Shown: positions 30,009-38,048 of the stretch, piece by piece
Position numbering within the stretch: the first letter of the stretch is position 1
Layout of the letters: each line of letters begins with the position of its first letter
Assembly (NCBI GenBank): GCA_051867635.1
Contig: JBJDYT010000091.1
Coordinates: forward strand, 1-38,172
Direction: 5' to 3'
Origin: RGIG5472 sp051867635
Lineage (GTDB): Bacteria > Bacillota > Clostridia > Oscillospirales > Oscillospiraceae
Length of the DNA stretch: 38,172 nucleotides
The notes under the pieces: model-generated
What the model was told of the DNA's origin: nothing
Database searches by the model: none
The model's input: only the letters and a program-made list of their open reading frames with translations
Made by a program: the position numbers and the translations under genes

Positions 30009-30698
30009 ATGAAACTGGGACTTGTATACGCCATGCCCATCGAGCTGGCGGGTATGCTGGAGCGCGCCCATGGCCGGGAACTGGAGACCGTGGCAGGCGT
30101 GCATTTTTACGAGCTGGAGGAGGATATCATCGCCTGTGCCGGGGGCATCGGCAAGGTGAACATCGCCATGGCGACGCAGCTCCTCATCGACCGCTACGCG
30201 CCGGACTGCGTGCTGAACGCGGGAGTGGCGGGCAGCCTGACGCCGGAGCTGGAGCCGGGCGATCTGGTGCTGGTGACGAAGTTTTACCAGCACGACATGG
30301 ACACCAGCGGCATCGGAGATCCCGTGGGCTTCGTCTCCACGGTGGAGCGGGTGGATTTTCCCACCGCCCACGGCGAGGTCAGCCGCCGCATTCTGCGGGA
30401 GCTGGGCTGCGAATTTTCTGAGGGCTCCGTGGCCTCCGGCGACTGGTTCGCCACGGACTGCGACCGGGCCCGCTGGATCCGGGATACCTTCCAGCCCCTG
30501 CTCTGCGAGATGGAGGGCTGCGCCATCGCCCAGGTCTGCTGCCGCTCGGAGCTGCCCTTTATCTCGCTGAAGGCCGTCAGCGACAAGATCTTCCACGGCG
30601 ACAACGGGGAGGAGTACCAGTTCAACCTCCCCGAAGCCTGCGACAGGCTCAGCGCCGTGTTCCTGCCCTTCGTGCGGAAGCTGAAGGAGGCGCTGTGA
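30009..30698 (+). CDS. mtnN: 5'-methylthioadenosine/S-adenosylhomocysteine nucleosidase
   Basis: Encodes 229 residues, the usual size. It hydrolyses SAH to adenine and S-ribosylhomocysteine, and MTA to adenine and methylthioribose. Key residues are in place: glutamate in YAMPIEL (about residue 12), the phosphate-site-like AGGIGKVNIAMAT (about 44-56), NAGVAGSL (about 75-82), the purine/ribose pocket EMEGCAIAQVC (about 169-179) and the catalytic aspartate in KAVSDKI (about 192-198). It overlaps luxS by one base (TGATG), so its product goes straight to LuxS. GGGAGGG precedes ATG 30009. Together with metK it covers SAM use and SAH removal. Confidence 0.95.
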   Translation: MKLGLVYAMPIELAGMLERAHGRELETVAGVHFYELEEDIIACAGGIGKVNIAMATQLLIDRYAPDCVLNAGVAGSLTPELEPGDLVLVTKFYQHDMDTSGIGDPVGFVSTVERVDFPTAHGEVSRRILRELGCEFSEGSVASGDWFATDCDRARWIRDTFQPLLCEMEGCAIAQVCCRSELPFISLKAVSDKIFHGDNGEEYQFNLPEACDRLSAVFLPFVRKLKEAL

Positions 30699-31156
30699 TG
30701 GAGCGGATCGCCAGCTTTACCGTGGACCATACGAAGCTGCTGCCGGGGCTGTACCTCTCCCGGCGGGACGGCAGCGTGACCACCTTCGACCTGCGCTTTA
30801 AAAAGCCCAACACCGGCGATCTGCTGAGCAATCAGGAGCTGCACAGCGTGGAGCATATCATCGCGACGCTGCTGCGCAACAGCCCGGAGAAGGACAGCGT
30901 CGTTTACTTCGGCCCCATGGGCTGCCAGACGGGCTTTTACTTCCTCTTTAACGAGGACGCCCTGTCTCTGGAGGGCGCGGTGGCGCTGCTGCAGCGCGTT
31001 TTTGCCGCGGGCGCGGCCTACGACGGCCCCATGCCCGGCGAGAGCGAGAAGGAGTGCGGGAATTACCGCAATCTCAGCCTCCCGGCGGCCAAAGCCTGCT
31101 GCGCCTGGTACGCCGCGCTGATTTCTGGCTGGACGGTGGAAAAGCTCGCCTACTGA
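30698..31156 (+). CDS. luxS: S-ribosylhomocysteine lyase (AI-2 synthase)
   Basis: Encodes 152 residues, the typical LuxS length. It splits S-ribosylhomocysteine to homocysteine and DPD, the precursor of autoinducer-2. Metal ligands are visible in LHSVEHIIATLLRN (about 49-62, H-x3-H with the intervening catalytic E) and ECGNYRNL (about 118-125, Cys ligand). The catalytic cysteine is in GPMGCQTGFY (about 73-82). The start at ATG 30698 shares its A with the mtnN stop; AAGGAGG lies 7 nt upstream. A GTG three bases earlier is a poorer choice. Whether AI-2 is a signal here cannot be judged: no lsr or luxPQ gene is in the window. Confidence 0.96.
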   Translation: MERIASFTVDHTKLLPGLYLSRRDGSVTTFDLRFKKPNTGDLLSNQELHSVEHIIATLLRNSPEKDSVVYFGPMGCQTGFYFLFNEDALSLEGAVALLQRVFAAGAAYDGPMPGESEKECGNYRNLSLPAAKACCAWYAALISGWTVEKLAY

Positions 31157-31239
31157 CGCGGCGCAAATACCCTTTGCGTGACTTTTGGCCCCGGCCCGTG
31201 GTAGGCTGGGGCCATCAAAGCATCAGGGAGGGGAAGCTA

Positions 31240-32085
31240 ATGGCATCTGTGGGAACGCATATCAAGCGGCTCCGCGCCGCGAGAGGCCTGACCCAGGAGG
31301 CGCTGGCGGAGCGGCTGTTCGTGACCCGGCAGGCGGTCTCCGCCTGGGAGACGGGGAAGGCCCTGCCGGATGTGGACACGCTCCAGCGCATCGCGGCGGC
31401 CCTGGACGCGGACGTGACGGAGCTCATCTACGGCGTGCCCCAGCCGCCGGAGCTGCGGCGGGTGAAGCGGCGCTGGGCGCTGACTGGCGGCGGAATAGCC
31501 ATCATAATCGCTGTTTTGCTGATTATATTGCTTCGAAACGGCGCCTATGGCACCTGGCGTGACGGCCTGGCCTTTCAGCTTCACGACGCCAATTACGGCG
31601 TCGCCTATCAGGACGTCCCGGGAGGCTGGTCTCTGGAGCTGGACCTGACGGACCTGGAGAGCAACGTGGGAAAGCTGCTGTATGAGGACGAAAGCGGCTG
31701 CCGCATCGAGGTCAGCCAGGTGGACACCAACGGAACGGACGGGAGCGAGTACCGGGTGTGGTTCCGGGCCTACGGCGTCTATGACCGCGGCGGCGGGGAG
31801 CTGGTGTCCGGCTGCCAGTCCACGCCTGTGGACAAGACCGCCCATACCCTGTCCACCTCCGCCTCCATGACGGCCACGGTGGACGGCGCGCCCTATCCCT
31901 GCACCGAGGCCGGCGCCAGCGGCCTGATCTATAAGGACGGCAACATGTTCGGCTTTTATCTGAATCCCCGAACGCCGCAGGACTTTCAGAAGATTTCCGT
32001 GGAGGGACTGGACAGGATCACCGTGACGGTGTCCGGCCTCACCCGCTTTTCCGCCCACCGCATTTCCTATTGGGATCTCTACTGA
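31240..32085 (+). CDS. Membrane-anchored XRE-family DNA-binding protein
   Basis: Encodes 281 residues. Residues about 5-62 are a classical XRE helix-turn-helix (IKRLRAARGLTQEALAERL, VTRQAVSAWETGKALPDVDTL). A basic stretch and one transmembrane helix follow (about 81-102, WALTGGGIAIIIAVLLIILL), then an extracellular beta-rich domain of about 175 residues without a recognised family. The architecture suggests a one-component sensor that binds DNA inside while reading an outside cue, as in other clostridial HTH-TM proteins. GGGAGGGG lies before ATG 31240. It is 83 nt after luxS. A possible own promoter (TGACTT at 31179, TAGGCT at 31202) is flanked by the 7-bp inverted repeat TGGCCCC/GGGGCCA (31186-31192, 31208-31214), which could be its own operator. 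Confidence 0.82.
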   Translation: MASVGTHIKRLRAARGLTQEALAERLFVTRQAVSAWETGKALPDVDTLQRIAAALDADVTELIYGVPQPPELRRVKRRWALTGGGIAIIIAVLLIILLRNGAYGTWRDGLAFQLHDANYGVAYQDVPGGWSLELDLTDLESNVGKLLYEDESGCRIEVSQVDTNGTDGSEYRVWFRAYGVYDRGGGELVSGCQSTPVDKTAHTLSTSASMTATVDGAPYPCTEAGASGLIYKDGNMFGFYLNPRTPQDFQKISVEGLDRITVTVSGLTRFSAHRISYWDLY

Positions 32086-32112
32086 TTTTTCACATTTTCT
32101 CCCGAAAAAAAG

Positions 32113-32141
32113 TTGACATTTGGCGCTTTCGCTGTTATACT
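32113..32141 (+). promoter_or_regulatory. Promoter of the rplU-prp-rpmA operon
   Basis: TTGACA (32113-32118), 17 nt, TATACT (32136-32141), close to consensus. The leader 32148-32227 may carry an L21-type ribosomal-protein leader, since CTGTC/GACAG can pair (32178-32198), but I cannot confirm the fold. Confidence 0.85.
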
Positions 32142-32227
32142 TGTAAAGCCGCTTTGAATGGGTAGAAAGTTCCGGCCTGTCCGGACGCCCCCGACAGCGA
32201 GCCCGTAATTTAGGAAAGGAGAAAGAC

Positions 32228-32539
32228 ATGCAGGCTATTATCGTGACCGGCGGCAAGCAGTACGCCGTTTCCGAGGGCGACACCCTGTTCATCGAAAAGG
32301 TGAACGCGGAGGCCGGCGAGCAGATCGTGTTCGATCAGGTCCTGGCCGTGGTGGACGGCGCGAACACCAAGTTCGGCGCTCCCGCCGTGGAAGGCGCCAA
32401 GGTGGAAGCCACCGTGGTGAAGAACGGCAAGGGCAAGAAGATCCGCATCTTCAAGTACAACGCCAAAAAGGGTTACCGCAAGCGCCAGGGCCATCGTCAG
32501 CCCTATACGAAGGTCGAGATCAACAAGGTCGTCGGCTAA
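32228..32539 (+). CDS. rplU: 50S ribosomal protein L21
   Basis: Encodes 103 residues, the standard length. It begins MQAIIVTGGKQYAVSEGDTLFIEKV, with the diagnostic GGKQY motif, and ends in the conserved KKGYRKRQGHRQPYTKVEI tail that contacts 23S rRNA. It opens the conserved rplU-prp-rpmA operon of Firmicutes, with a strong promoter 86 nt upstream and an AAAGGAG ribosome site. prp starts 6 nt after its stop codon. Confidence 0.98.
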   Translation: MQAIIVTGGKQYAVSEGDTLFIEKVNAEAGEQIVFDQVLAVVDGANTKFGAPAVEGAKVEATVVKNGKGKKIRIFKYNAKKGYRKRQGHRQPYTKVEINKVVG

Positions 32540-32545
32540 GCTGTC

Positions 32546-32875
32546 ATGACGACGATCACTTTTATTTCGGAGGGAAGCCGCATCACCGGGTTTGACGCGG
32601 CGGGCCACAGCGGCTATGCCGAAGCGGGCGCGGACATCGTCTGCGCCGCCGTCACCAGCGCCGTCCGGGTCACGGAATGCACGCTGAATGATGTGATGGG
32701 CCTCTCCGCCTCCGTGCATACGGACGAAAAGAGAGCGAAGCTTTCGCTCCGTCTCCCCGGCGGGCTCTCCGCTTCGGCGGACAACACCTGCCAGGCGCTG
32801 ATGACGGGCCTGATGGTCTATTTCTCCCAGCTGCACGAGGAGTACCCGGACAACGTCGAAGTGATGGAGGCGTGA
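32546..32875 (+). CDS. prp: Ribosomal-processing cysteine protease Prp
   Basis: Encodes 109 residues of the Prp (YsxB) family. The catalytic dyad is in AAGHSGYAEAGADIVCAAVTSAV: His21 and Cys33, matching His22/Cys34 of the S. aureus enzyme. Prp removes the N-terminal extension of L27 in Firmicutes, which is needed for ribosome assembly. The gene lies between rplU and rpmA, its usual place, and the L27 encoded next has the cleavage motif. ATG 32546 has only a weak ribosome site and starts 6 nt after rplU, so translation is probably coupled. Confidence 0.95.
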   Translation: MTTITFISEGSRITGFDAAGHSGYAEAGADIVCAAVTSAVRVTECTLNDVMGLSASVHTDEKRAKLSLRLPGGLSASADNTCQALMTGLMVYFSQLHEEYPDNVEVMEA

Positions 32876-32925
32876 GCCTCCTGTTCCCTCAGCAGTCATC
32901 TTACAGAAAGGATGGTACTCTAACG

Positions 32926-33207
32926 ATGATGATGATCGGTTTGCAGTTCTTCGCCCACAAGAAGGGCGGCGGCTCCACCAAGAACGGCCGCGATTCCAAG
33001 TCCAAGCGCCTGGGCGCCAAGCGCGCGGACGGCCAGTTCGTCAAGGCCGGCAACATTCTGGTTCGCCAGCGTGGTACCCATATTCATCCCGGTGTGAACG
33101 TCGGTCTCGGCAGCGACGATACGCTGTTCGCCAAAGCCGACGGCGTCCTCCGTTTCGAGAAGCTGGGCAAGGATCGTAAGCAGGCTTCTGTTTACGTTGC
33201 GGAATAA
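32926..33207 (+). CDS. rpmA: 50S ribosomal protein L27 with Prp-cleaved extension
   Basis: Encodes 93 residues if the first of three consecutive ATGs is used. The N-terminus MMMIGLQFFAHKKGGGS contains the Firmicutes Prp site, with cleavage expected between FF and AHKKG, exposing the mature L27 end that reaches the peptidyl-transferase centre. The rest (RDSKSKRLGAKRADGQFVKAG, RQRGTHIHPGVNVGLGSDDTLFA) is standard L27. AAAGGATGG lies upstream. Which ATG is used (32926, 32929 or 32932) is uncertain and does not affect the mature protein. A terminator follows. Confidence 0.97.
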   Translation: MMMIGLQFFAHKKGGGSTKNGRDSKSKRLGAKRADGQFVKAGNILVRQRGTHIHPGVNVGLGSDDTLFAKADGVLRFEKLGKDRKQASVYVAE

Positions 33208-33217
33208 GAACCACCTG

Positions 33218-33252
33218 AAAATCCCGGACCGCTCTGGTTCGGGATTTTTTTC
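33218..33252 (+). terminator. Terminator after rpmA
   Basis: AAAATCCCGGACC (33218-33230) pairs with GGTTCGGGATTTT (33236-33248; wobble/mismatch near the loop), followed by more T. It separates the ribosomal operon from obgE, so obgE relies on read-through or a promoter not recognised in 33253-33312. Confidence 0.88.
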
Positions 33253-33312
33253 GGATACCCCGCCGAAGGGCGGGGAACACTCACTAAAAAGGCATGGCAG
33301 GAGGTGCTGTCT

Positions 33313-34593
33313 ATGGCAGCTTCATTCATTGACAAGGCGCGCATCACCGTCCGGGCCGGCAACGGCGGCAACGGTGTGGTGAGCTTCCACCGGGAGAAGT
33401 ATGTGGCGGCCGGCGGACCCGACGGCGGGGACGGCGGCAACGGCGGCAGCATCATCCTGCAGGTGGACGACAATATGTCCACGCTGATGGACTTTCGCTA
33501 TAAGCGCAAGTACGTGGCGGAAAACGGCGCGGATGGCCAGAGCAGCCGCAAGACCGGCAAGGACGGCCAGTCCCTGGTGATCCGCGTGCCCCGGGGCACG
33601 CTGGTGCGCCACGCGGAGACGGGAGAGATCATCAAGGATATGTCCGGCAGCGAGCCCTATGTGCTCTGCCGGGGCGGCAAGGGCGGCTGGGGCAACCAGC
33701 ATTTCGCCACCCCCACCCGGCAGGTGCCGCGCTTCGCCAAGGCGGGCCTTCCCGGAGAGGCGCTGGACGTGGAGCTGGAGCTGAAGCTCCTGGCGGACGT
33801 GGGCCTCATAGGCTTTCCCAACGTGGGCAAGTCCACGCTCCTCTCCGTGGTCTCCAAGGCCCAGCCCAAGATCGCCAACTACCACTTTACCACGCTCTTT
33901 CCCAATCTGGGCGTGGTCTGGGTGGACGAGGGCGTCAGCTTCGTCATGGCGGACATCCCCGGCATTATCGAGGGGGCCAGCGAGGGCGCGGGCTTGGGCC
34001 ACGATTTCCTGCGGCATATCGACCGCTGCCGGCTGCTGGTCCATGTGGTGGACGTCTCCGGCAGCGAGGGCCGGGACCCCGCGGAGGATTTCGAGACCAT
34101 CAACCGGGAACTCGCCCAGTACTCTCCGGAGCTGGCGGCCCGCCCCCAGATCGTGGTGGCGAACAAGATGGACATCTGTGAGGATGAGAGCCTGCTGCAG
34201 GCGCTGCGGGAAAAAGCGGAAGCCGCGGGCTATCCGCTCTTTGCCCTCTCCGCTGCGGCCCATCAGGGCACGAGGGAGCTGGTGCAGACCATCGCCCGGG
34301 AGCTGAGCGCTCTGCCGCCGGTGACGGTGTACGAGCCGGAGTATGTGCCCCGGGCGCCCCTCACGGACGACGCGGGCCGGGAGGAGATCCATATGGAGGA
34401 CGGCGTTTGGTGTGTGGAGGGCGAGTGGCTCCGCCGCATCATGGCCAACACCAACTTCGCCGATTACGAAAGCCGCATGTACTTCGACCGCTCCCTGCGG
34501 GAAGCGGGCCTGTTCCGGCGGCTGGAGGAGCTGGGCATCCAGGACGGCGACACCGTGCGCCTGTACGATTTTGAATTTGAATACCAGCGGTAA
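33313..34593 (+). CDS. obgE: GTPase Obg
   Basis: Encodes 426 residues. An N-terminal glycine-rich Obg fold (about 1-158: FIDKARITVRAGNGGNGVVSFHREKYV, GGPDGGDGG) precedes a G domain (about 160-335) with G1 GFPNVGKST, G3 DIPGIIEGA, G4 NKMD and a G5-like SAAAHQG. The C-terminal OCT domain seen in Gram-positive Obg follows (about 350-426, ending DTVRLYDFEFEYQ). It acts in 50S maturation and stress/sporulation signalling. ATG 33313 has GGAGGTG 6 nt upstream; an in-frame GTG at 33304 lies inside that site. Placement after rplU-prp-rpmA is the conserved order. A terminator follows. Confidence 0.97.
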   Translation: MAASFIDKARITVRAGNGGNGVVSFHREKYVAAGGPDGGDGGNGGSIILQVDDNMSTLMDFRYKRKYVAENGADGQSSRKTGKDGQSLVIRVPRGTLVRHAETGEIIKDMSGSEPYVLCRGGKGGWGNQHFATPTRQVPRFAKAGLPGEALDVELELKLLADVGLIGFPNVGKSTLLSVVSKAQPKIANYHFTTLFPNLGVVWVDEGVSFVMADIPGIIEGASEGAGLGHDFLRHIDRCRLLVHVVDVSGSEGRDPAEDFETINRELAQYSPELAARPQIVVANKMDICEDESLLQALREKAEAAGYPLFALSAAAHQGTRELVQTIARELSALPPVTVYEPEYVPRAPLTDDAGREEIHMEDGVWCVEGEWLRRIMANTNFADYESRMYFDRSLREAGLFRRLEELGIQDGDTVRLYDFEFEYQR

Positions 34594-34605
34594 GGACGCG
34601 AGCGG

Positions 34606-34634
34606 CGGCCCCAGGGTATCCCGGGGCCGTTTTT
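34606..34634 (+). terminator. Terminator after obgE
   Basis: CGGCCCC (34606-34612) / GGGGCCG (34623-34629) with an extra GGG/CCC pairing inside, followed by five T. Confidence 0.85.
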
Positions 34635-34741
34635 GCTGCGCGGGCTGGGGCCGCCGGGGAAGAGCGAATACAAAGCGTATGCTCCGCGCTGGAATATACA
34701 GATCGGAGCAGAGCTGCCGCGGCCGTTTTTCCGCCGGCTGC

Positions 34742-34802
34742 TTGCATGCGGCGGCGGGATGGGGTATGATACTGGCAGCACATCCCGGTCGCGACCGCGG
34801 TC
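34742..34802 (+). promoter_or_regulatory. Promoter and tandem palindromes upstream of the TetR gene
   Basis: TTGCAT (34742-34747), 17 nt, TATGAT (34765-34770). Just downstream are two overlapping perfect 10-bp palindromes, GGTCGCGACC (34787-34796) and GACCGCGGTC (34793-34802), a plausible operator at the start of the transcript. The stretch 34635-34741 shows no other element. Confidence 0.6.
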
Positions 34803-34822
34803 CGGGGAAGGGGGAGACGAAA

Positions 34823-35419
34823 TTGGCACAGGGCGAAGCTATGCGGGACAGGATCATCGCCACGGCCTGGCGGCTGTTTGACGAGAAGGGCTACGACGCC
34901 ACCACGGTGGACCAGATCATTGAGGAATGCGGTATCTCCAAGGGCGGATTTTACCACTATTTCCGGGCCAAGGACGACCTGCTGGAGGAGCTGGCGCTGA
35001 TGCTGGACCGGGAGTATGAGCGCATCGAGCTGCCCGGGGACATGGGCGTATACGACCGGCTGCTCTACGCCACCACCCGGGTCTACCGCTATATCGAGGA
35101 GCATATCCCGGTAGAGATATTGGCGCTGGTGTACTCCTCCCAGGTGGTGAAAAAGGGGGATAAGTACCTGCTGAACCACAAGCGCTACTACTTCAAGTTC
35201 CTCACCGCCCTCATCACAGAGGGGCAGGAGAGGGGAGAGCTACTTTCAGAGCGCAGCTCCCGGGAACTGGTGCGGTTTTACGCCATGCAGGAGCGGGCGG
35301 TGCTGTACGATTGGTGCATCTGCGGCGGCAATTACCCGCTCTCCACCTACGGCATCGAGATGCTGGACTTTTTTGTGCGGAACATCCGCCGCGAAGGCGG
35401 CGGACAGCGCGGCGGTTGA
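34823..35419 (+). CDS. TetR/AcrR family transcriptional regulator (TTG start)
   Basis: Encodes 198 residues. The N-terminal helix-turn-helix is classical TetR: MRDRIIATAWRLFDEKGYDATTVDQIIEECGISKGGFYHYFRAKDDLL (about 7-54). The C-terminal ligand domain is helical and specific to this protein. Start choice: TTG 34823 has GGGGAAGGGGGA ending 7 nt upstream, whereas the in-frame ATG at 34841 has no ribosome site at proper distance. The TTG start adds six residues, a usual length before the TetR helix. Ligand unknown. The next gene has its own promoter overlapping this stop codon, so it is not simply co-transcribed; autoregulation at the tandem palindromes is the best-supported target. Confidence 0.88.
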   Translation: MAQGEAMRDRIIATAWRLFDEKGYDATTVDQIIEECGISKGGFYHYFRAKDDLLEELALMLDREYERIELPGDMGVYDRLLYATTRVYRYIEEHIPVEILALVYSSQVVKKGDKYLLNHKRYYFKFLTALITEGQERGELLSERSSRELVRFYAMQERAVLYDWCICGGNYPLSTYGIEMLDFFVRNIRREGGGQRGG

Positions 35420-35444
35420 CCCGTGCAGGGAAGTGGGGTATAAT
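35416..35444 (+). promoter_or_regulatory. Promoter of the GT2-ligase operon
   Basis: TTGACC (35416-35421), 17 nt, TATAAT (35439-35444). The -35 box overlaps the TGA stop of the TetR gene. Confidence 0.78.
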
Positions 35445-35476
35445 AAGCAGCGAGACTATGAAAGGGGGGACGCGGC

Positions 35477-36496
35477 ATGCCCAAGGTGTCCGTCATCGTT
35501 CCGGTCTACAAGGCGGAGGACTTTTTGCGCCGCTGTGTGGAGAGCGTGCGTGAGCAGAGCTTTTCCGACTGGGAGCTGCTGCTGATCGAGGACGGCTCTC
35601 CCGATGAAAGCGGCGCCCTCTGCGACGCGCTGGCGGCGGAGGATGCGCGCATCCGCGTTTTCCACAAGCCCAACGGCGGCGTCAGCTCCGCGCGGAACGT
35701 GGGGCTTGATGAGGCGGCGGGAACGTATGTCGCGTTTCTGGACAGCGACGACTGGTTCCTCCCGGGCTTTTTGGAGAAGCTGGTGGGCCTTGCGGAGGAG
35801 CACGGCGCGGACAGCGCCGGCTGCGCCCATTTGAACGTAAGCGAAAGCGGCGAGACGCAGCCGGAGCGGGGCGCTCTCGGCGCCGGGGTCTACGGGAAGG
35901 AAGAGATTTTGCGGGGCGTGGTGGACCGTCTCATGACGGACCGCACGGGCCGGCCGGGGGAGGTGCTGAACGGCTTTATCTGGCGCTTCCTCTACACCCG
36001 GGAGATCATCGAGGCGAACCATATCCGCTTTGAGGGCGCGTATCTGGAGGACGAGATCTTTCTCATCGAATACTTCTGCCGGGCGGAAAAGCTGGCCATG
36101 ACGGAGGAGCCGCTGTACGGCTACCTGCTGAACTCCGCCTCCGCCACCCACCGGTATATGAAGGACTATATGCAGGTCTATGAGCGCTTTTTAGAGCGCA
36201 AGACCGCCCTGGCGGAGCGGCTGGGCCTTGGCGAGCGCTGCCCCGGCTGGCGGGAGAGCACCAACTGGGCGGGTCTGCTCATCGCCGTGGGCAACGAGTA
36301 CGCGAAAAGCAATCCCGCCTCCTGGCGGGAGAAGCAGCGGCGGGTGGAGGAGATCGCCCGCCGGCCGGAAATGGCGGAGGCCATGGAAAAGCTGCATCCC
36401 ACGGGCCAGGGGCGGAACAAGCAGATCGTGACGGAGCTGCTGCGCCGCCGGCAGTTCGGCCTGCTGACGCTGCTGTACCGCGTGAAAAACCGATAG
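35477..36496 (+). CDS. GT2 family glycosyltransferase
   Basis: Encodes 339 residues. The GT-A fold opens with KVSVIVPVYKAEDFLRRCVESVREQSFSDWELLLIEDGSPDESG (about 3-46) and carries the nucleotide-sugar/metal motif FLDSDDWF (about 91-98). A GGVSSARNVGL segment (about 72-82) is typical of GT2 enzymes that build exopolysaccharide or wall polymers. EGAYLEDEIFLIEYF (about 187-201), with the ED pair, is the likely catalytic-base region. No transmembrane segment, so it acts at the membrane face. It is followed after 22 nt by a polymerase/ligase gene, so the pair probably adds to a surface glycan. AAAGGGGGG precedes ATG 35477. Sugar and acceptor unknown. Confidence 0.91.
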   Translation: MPKVSVIVPVYKAEDFLRRCVESVREQSFSDWELLLIEDGSPDESGALCDALAAEDARIRVFHKPNGGVSSARNVGLDEAAGTYVAFLDSDDWFLPGFLEKLVGLAEEHGADSAGCAHLNVSESGETQPERGALGAGVYGKEEILRGVVDRLMTDRTGRPGEVLNGFIWRFLYTREIIEANHIRFEGAYLEDEIFLIEYFCRAEKLAMTEEPLYGYLLNSASATHRYMKDYMQVYERFLERKTALAERLGLGERCPGWRESTNWAGLLIAVGNEYAKSNPASWREKQRRVEEIARRPEMAEAMEKLHPTGQGRNKQIVTELLRRRQFGLLTLLYRVKNR

Positions 36497-36518
36497 ACGA
36501 CACACGGAGGAGACCGTT

Positions 36519-38048
36519 TTGAGTACGACATGGAAGGAAAGCTGCTGCGCGCACCTGCTGCTGGCCCTGTGGGGCCTGTATGAGGAGAGCTGGCTGAAGC
36601 GGCGTATTGTGAACCCCTTTGAAGACTGGATGGCCCGGAAATGGCACAGCAGCTTCACCGAAGGGCTGATCCTCAGCGAGGGGACGCTGTCCCGCGCCTG
36701 GAGCGGAAGCCTGACCTGCCGCGCCCTCAGCGCGGTGCTGAACCTGCCGGCCGCGGTGCTGCACTGGCTCTACCGCCTGCTGCGCGGTCCCATGGAGCAG
36801 AGCGTCCTGGCGAACCTGGTCTTTGACATGGGGGAGGAGGCCAGCATCGCGGTTTCCTGGCTGTTCCCGGCGCTGCTGCTGATCCCCTACAGCCGCTGGA
36901 ACAACAGCTACAGCTTCCTGGCCTTTGTCCTGGCGCTGCTGCTGTTTTATGCCGCCGGGATGCGCAGCCGCCGCTTCCGGGTGGACGCGGCGGATTTCGG
37001 GCCGTATCTGGTGTTCTTCGCCATGGCGGTCTGCTGCAGCGTGCCGCTGTCCCACTATCCGGAGCTGAGCGGGCGGTTTTTGCTGTACCACCTGGTGGGC
37101 ATGCTCTGCGTCGTGGTGGTGGTCAGCAGCGTGCAGAACGCGGAGCAGCTCTCCCGGCTGGCCGCGGGAGCGTCCCTGGGCGTGCTGTATACGGGGCTTT
37201 ACGGCGTCTATCAGCGCGTGGTGATCGGCGTGGAGGTGAACGCCTCCTTCGTGGACCTGACCTATAACGCCGACATGCCGGGGCGCGTGTACTCTGTGTT
37301 TGACAATCCCAACGCCTTTGCGGAGGCGCTGATCCTGCTGCTGCCCCTTTCGGCGGCGCTGCTGCTGTCCTCCCGGCGCTGGTGGGGACGGCTGCTGGCC
37401 CTCGCCGCCATCGGCGCGGGCGGCGCGGCGCTGCTCATGACCTATTCCCGGGCAAGCTGGGTGGGCCTTTTCGTGGGGATGGTGCTGTTCGTGTTCCTCT
37501 GGAACGTCAGGCTGGTGCCGCTTTGCGCGCTGCTCTGCGTGGCGGCGGTACCGTTCCTGCCCGCCAGCGTCCTGAACCGCATCCTCACCATCACGAATTT
37601 CTCAGACACCTCCACCTCCAGCCGTTTTCCGCTCTATACCGCCACCGTGGCCGCGCTGAAGTTGAGCCCCATCCGGGGCGCGGGCCTGGGCGGCGACGCG
37701 GTGCGGCAGTTCATCAAGCTCAACGAGCTGTATCACGCCAAGGCGCCCTATGTCCATGCCCACAACATGGTGCTGCAGGTCTGGATTGAGACGGGGTTGC
37801 TTGGCATCGTCTCCTTCCTGGGCGGCATGCTCTGGACACTGAAGTCCGCGGTCCGCGCGGTGCGGGAGAAATGCTCCGCCCAGGCGCGGCTCATCACCAT
37901 CGGCGGCGCCAGCGCCATCGCGGGAGCCATGGTCTGCGGTCTTGCGGACTATCTCTGGAACTATCCGCGGGTGCAGTGCGTGTTCTGGTTCACCGTAGCG
38001 GTGACCCTGGCGGGCATCAAGGTCTGCCGGCGGGAGGGGAAGGCTTGA
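36519..38048 (+). CDS. O-antigen ligase (Wzy_C) family membrane protein, TTG start
   Basis: Encodes 509 residues with a soluble N-terminus of about 100 residues and then roughly ten transmembrane helices. The Wzy_C/O-antigen ligase signature is in the region after TITNFSDTSTSSRFPLYTA: LSPIRGAGLGGD and the periplasmic-loop motif YVHAHNMVLQVWIETGLLG (about 412-430), the usual H-N-x4-Q-x5-G pattern. In Gram-positive bacteria such proteins polymerise or transfer polysaccharide repeat units on the outer face of the membrane. The start is TTG at 36519: GGAGG ends 8 nt upstream and no ATG is suitably placed. It follows the GT2 gene in one operon. The stop codon overlaps the -35 box of the tRNA promoter. 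Substrate unknown. Confidence 0.87.
   Translation: MSTTWKESCCAHLLLALWGLYEESWLKRRIVNPFEDWMARKWHSSFTEGLILSEGTLSRAWSGSLTCRALSAVLNLPAAVLHWLYRLLRGPMEQSVLANLVFDMGEEASIAVSWLFPALLLIPYSRWNNSYSFLAFVLALLLFYAAGMRSRRFRVDAADFGPYLVFFAMAVCCSVPLSHYPELSGRFLLYHLVGMLCVVVVVSSVQNAEQLSRLAAGASLGVLYTGLYGVYQRVVIGVEVNASFVDLTYNADMPGRVYSVFDNPNAFAEALILLLPLSAALLLSSRRWWGRLLALAAIGAGGAALLMTYSRASWVGLFVGMVLFVFLWNVRLVPLCALLCVAAVPFLPASVLNRILTITNFSDTSTSSRFPLYTATVAALKLSPIRGAGLGGDAVRQFIKLNELYHAKAPYVHAHNMVLQVWIETGLLGIVSFLGGMLWTLKSAVRAVREKCSAQARLITIGGASAIAGAMVCGLADYLWNYPRVQCVFWFTVAVTLAGIKVCRREGKA

Noticed and set aside
30695..30697. GTG at 30695 as luxS start
   Set aside because: ATG 30698 is three bases on, has the better ribosome-site spacing and the usual LuxS N-terminus.
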